A DNA stretch of 44,337 nt, taken from contig CAMJXE010000015.1 in assembly GCA_946409645.1 (NCBI GenBank), forward strand, positions 1 through 44,337. Reading direction: 5' to 3'. Under the pieces are notes generated by a model. The model did not search any database. It saw only the letters and a list, made by a program, of their open reading frames with translations, and had not been told where the DNA came from. The DNA is from an uncultured Bacteroidales bacterium (GTDB lineage: Bacteria; Bacteroidota; Bacteroidia; Bacteroidales; WCHB1-69). Below, in pieces: positions 41,952 through 44,337 of this stretch; position 1 is the stretch's first letter, and each line of letters opens with the position of its first letter. A program made the position numbers and the translations under genes.

Positions 41952-43241
41952 ATGGAGAAACTGTATTTCTTTGATGAGACATTCTACTGGAGTCGTTCCG
42001 GCAAACGGGCCACGGTGATAGAGGTGGAATGTGAGTTGATGCAAGACGTGCGCCCCGATGATCTGCGGGCGGCAGTGCTAAGCGCTCTGAGGACACACCG
42101 GAATTTCAGGGTTCGCCCGGTCATCGTGAACCGGAGATTCCTCGTGGAGACCATCGAGGTGGAGCAGGTCGCGGTGGTAAAGGAGGATGGAAAGCCTCGG
42201 CGCCTTGGCACCAAAGAGACAGAGTCCCTTATGCTCTATGTGTCTTACGGCGAGAGGCACTTCACGCTCCATGTGTTCCACGGAATTGCCGACATGCGGT
42301 CTATCTGCGCCTTCCTCAATACCGTCCTGTCGTTCTATTGTGGCATGGATGGTGACAACCCGCCTGCTGCTGACAGCATTGACACTTTCCCATGCCACGA
42401 GCACATCCTGCAAGGAGGCGCACCTGGAGAACCTGAGGGTAAGTTCATCCCGCAGGAGCACGACATTTTCCATCTGCCAGAAAAACTGTTCAGCAGCAGA
42501 ACCACACGGCAGCGCATCATCGACATCGACCTGCCACTCAAGCCGATTCTTGCCTTTGCCCGGGAGAACGGCAGCTCTGTGGTGCCAGCCCTGAACGCCG
42601 TTATATGCCGGGCCATCTGCCAGTGCTACGACGTGGGGCAGAAGGAGATAGTTTGCTACGTTCCCATCGACCTGCGTCCGGTGTTCCACTTCGAGTCCGG
42701 CGGCAATGCCGCAATCCCCTTTTCACTCCCTTATACAACAGAGACCGACCGTCTGTCTGTAGGTGAAAGGGCAAGGCGGCTGCGCATGGAGTTGGACGTG
42801 CAGACCAGGCCGGAGAACCTATATGCAACGGTAGCCGGGCTGCGGTCCGACTTCGACCAGTTTTTCTCCGCGCCCATGCCCATTCGGCTGACGTCGCCCC
42901 AGGTCGTCAAGAGCGGAAGAAAGAAAGATTCAGCCAACAATACCTACGGCTTATCCTACGCAGGGCATCTCGACTTCGGCGAAGCCGCAGCGCAGCAGGT
43001 GAAGACCGTGGGCATCAGTGCCGGATCCTATTCCTATCCGCTGTGGATCCTGGCCAGCGAGTATAAGGGCGTCATTCGCATGAGGCTCGTGCAGCCGTTT
43101 AAGAGCGACAGGTTGGCCACCGCCATCCATCAGGAATTTGCCGCACTCTTCCCCGGCACCTCCTATACAGACCGTGGATGCCATGATTTCGACTCGTTCC
43201 CCTTGGTTAGCGTTCTGCGTAAAGGCAATAAACAAGTATAA
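41952..43241 (+). CDS. Stand-alone condensation/acyltransferase-fold protein
   Basis: The 429-residue protein starts MEKLYFFDETFYWSRSGKRA and resembles the chloramphenicol-acetyltransferase-like superfamily that includes NRPS condensation domains and alcohol O-acetyltransferases. The active-site-like motif is HVFHGIADMRS (His110, Asp114), which keeps HxxxD but has Phe instead of the first His and Met instead of Gly of HHxxxDG. Later segments CYVPIDLRPVFHFESGGNAAI and YAGHLDFGEAAAQQV fit the second half of the fold. It could join an acyl group to an alcohol or amine. No carrier protein or adenylation gene is adjacent. It has its own unit behind a terminator; no promoter element was recognised. 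Confidence 0.7.
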   Translation: MEKLYFFDETFYWSRSGKRATVIEVECELMQDVRPDDLRAAVLSALRTHRNFRVRPVIVNRRFLVETIEVEQVAVVKEDGKPRRLGTKETESLMLYVSYGERHFTLHVFHGIADMRSICAFLNTVLSFYCGMDGDNPPAADSIDTFPCHEHILQGGAPGEPEGKFIPQEHDIFHLPEKLFSSRTTRQRIIDIDLPLKPILAFARENGSSVVPALNAVICRAICQCYDVGQKEIVCYVPIDLRPVFHFESGGNAAIPFSLPYTTETDRLSVGERARRLRMELDVQTRPENLYATVAGLRSDFDQFFSAPMPIRLTSPQVVKSGRKKDSANNTYGLSYAGHLDFGEAAAQQVKTVGISAGSYSYPLWILASEYKGVIRMRLVQPFKSDRLATAIHQEFAALFPGTSYTDRGCHDFDSFPLVSVLRKGNKQV

Positions 43242-43258
43242 CTCTTTAAACAAAAAAA

Positions 43259-43357
43259 ATGATGAGAAAAATCATGCAATGGGTGTTCGCCGCCACCATC
43301 GGCCGCAGCGCTTTCGCCGATTGCACCCACCGCAGCAATGCTGGCTTTTTATGTTAA
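43259..43357 (+). pseudogene. Truncated lipoprotein start
   Basis: The 32-codon frame MMRKIMQWVFAATIGRSAFA then DCTHRSNAGFLC ends at TAA. It has the look of a Bacteroides/Prevotella lipoprotein signal (positively charged start, hydrophobic core, Cys after Ala-Asp) but nothing follows, so it is likely the surviving 5' end of a larger gene that was cut where the island meets galK. It could also be a genuine small peptide. Confidence 0.4.
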
Positions 43358-43387
43358 AATGTTTCATTGTATGTCGATTATTTTCAT

Positions 43388-44337
43388 TCATAATTCTGCA
43401 TTCATAACCCCACCAGCTCCGTCCCCAATCTCCGCCACATAGAAGTCAGCACGCAAGCCGAATCTTTTCTCGTATGCCTTGCCGAGGGTTTCGACAAACG
43501 CCTCCACCTGATTTTCCGCAATCAATGTCACGGTGCAGCCGCCGAAGCCCGCGCCAGTCATGCGGCTGCCGAGCACGCCGGGGAACTGCTGCGCCCGTTC
43601 GGCCAAGAAGTCCAGTTCGGGACAGGTGACCTCGTAGTCGTCGCGCAGGGTGGCGTGCGAGGCGTTCATCAGCTGTCCGAAGCGGACCATGTCGCCGACC
43701 TTGAGCGCGGTGACGGCCCCGCGCACGTTCTCGTTCTCGCGCACCGCGTGCCGGGCGCGCTTGAGTACGTTGCCCGTAAGATATGGGGCAACCGTATCAA
43801 ACTGATCCATAGTGAGTTGACAGAGACAATCGACCGGTCGGTGCGCACGGATGATCTCCAACGCCTGCTGACACTCGCTGCGCCGCTGGTTGTAGGCCGA
43901 ATCCACGAGTCCGCGTTTCTTGTTGGTGTTGGCGATGACGAACTTCAGCCCGCGCATCTCCAACGGCACATGCTCGTACTCCAACGTATTGCAGTCCAAC
44001 GCGATAGCACAATTCTTCTTCCCGAACCCCGAGGCAAACTGGTCCATGATGCCGCAGTTCATCCCCACGAAGTCGTTCTCAGCGTGCTGGGCCATCTGCA
44101 CGAGCTCTAACATCGTGAACGGACTGCCGTTCAGGGCATTGAGAGCCACAGCGGTCACCATCTCGATGGAGGCCGAAGAGGAAAGCGCCGCCCCGATGGG
44201 CAGGTCGCCGCGGTAGTGGAACTGGAGACCGCTCACGGGAAATCCCCTGTCGGTGAACTCCTTGACCACGCCAAGCGGGTAATCCACCCAACTGTTCCGC
44301 TTCTGCGACAGTTCCTCCTTACGAATCAGAAATTCCG
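43388..44337 (-). CDS. galK: Galactokinase, 5'-truncated at the right window edge
   Basis: The frame is open to the window end (last codons read EFLIRKEELSQKRNSWVDYP), so the start lies beyond 44337; an internal GTG at 44287 is not the start. GHMP motif 2 is PIGAALSSSASIEM and motif 3 is GSRMTGAGFGGCTVTLI. NCGIMDQFASGFG contains the catalytic Asp region of galactokinases. It phosphorylates galactose to galactose-1-phosphate in the Leloir pathway. Its 3' end is duplicated at 35917-36177, 7.2 kb away in the same orientation. The sodium/sugar symporter at 31570 may be the matching transporter. Downstream of its stop there is island sequence, not the usual operon partner. Confidence 0.96.
   Translation of the reverse strand, partial: EFLIRKEELSQKRNSWVDYPLGVVKEFTDRGFPVSGLQFHYRGDLPIGAALSSSASIEMVTAVALNALNGSPFTMLELVQMAQHAENDFVGMNCGIMDQFASGFGKKNCAIALDCNTLEYEHVPLEMRGLKFVIANTNKKRGLVDSAYNQRRSECQQALEIIRAHRPVDCLCQLTMDQFDTVAPYLTGNVLKRARHAVRENENVRGAVTALKVGDMVRFGQLMNASHATLRDDYEVTCPELDFLAERAQQFPGVLGSRMTGAGFGGCTVTLIAENQVEAFVETLGKAYEKRFGLRADFYVAEIGDGAGGVMNAEL

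Noticed and set aside
1-44337. tRNA, rRNA, riboswitch or CRISPR features
   Set aside because: No cloverleaf with a T-loop GGTTCGA motif, no rRNA-like stretch, no spaced repeats and no recognised riboswitch core were found by eye; a covariance search would be decisive.

Overview
The window reads as a Bacteroidales (Bacteroidota) chromosome segment. The evidence is a C-terminal type IX secretion sorting domain, the gene order beta-barrel protein/uppS/bamA/OmpH, sodF-free SufCD, a TonB-dependent receptor, and many copies of the Bacteroidota promoter -7 element (TAnnTTTG) placed just upstream of genes, often where it decides the start codon. No tRNA, rRNA or CRISPR array was seen. Species cannot be named from the sequence alone. 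|| Left part (1-13.9 kb): the 3' portion of a secreted subtilisin-like protease with a beta-helix and T9SS tail; a leftward translation operon infC-rpmI-rplT with its own promoter and terminator; a divergent rightward envelope operon (DUF6089-like barrel protein, uppS, bamA and three tandem OmpH/Skp chaperones) closed by a terminator; an M3 metallopeptidase; and the azlC-azlD amino-acid exporter pair, which overlaps tail-to-tail with an M20 amidohydrolase. || Middle part (15-35.9 kb): a thioredoxin-like lipoprotein; a translationally coupled pair made of an ECF-type sigma factor with a membrane-spanning C-terminal extension and an outer-membrane barrel protein; an ORF6N protein; a TonB C-terminal remnant; ferritin; rlmH; sufC-sufD without sufB; a 1093-residue secreted TldD/PmbA-like double-domain protein downstream of purA; a divergent TonB-dependent receptor; a cysteine-rich lipoprotein next to purN; a vSGLT-like sodium/sugar symporter; an S66 LD-carboxypeptidase; and a thioredoxin-tailed exported protein. 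|| Right part (35.9-44.3 kb): this looks like a 7.2 kb accessory island. It is bounded on the left by a 3' fragment of galK and on the right by a galK that is complete to its 3' end, both in the same orientation and sharing a 113-bp block with only two differences. Between them lie a three-unit 33-bp repeat next to a promoter, a decayed IS5-family transposase, an SLC13 permease with RCK_C domains, a PLP aminotransferase, a D-2-hydroxyacid dehydrogenase, a free-standing condensation/acyltransferase-fold protein and a truncated lipoprotein start. The aminotransferase, dehydrogenase and acyltransferase could together turn an amino acid into an acylated 2-hydroxyacid; this is inference. The two most interesting candidates are this island and the membrane-anchored sigma factor coupled to a barrel protein.
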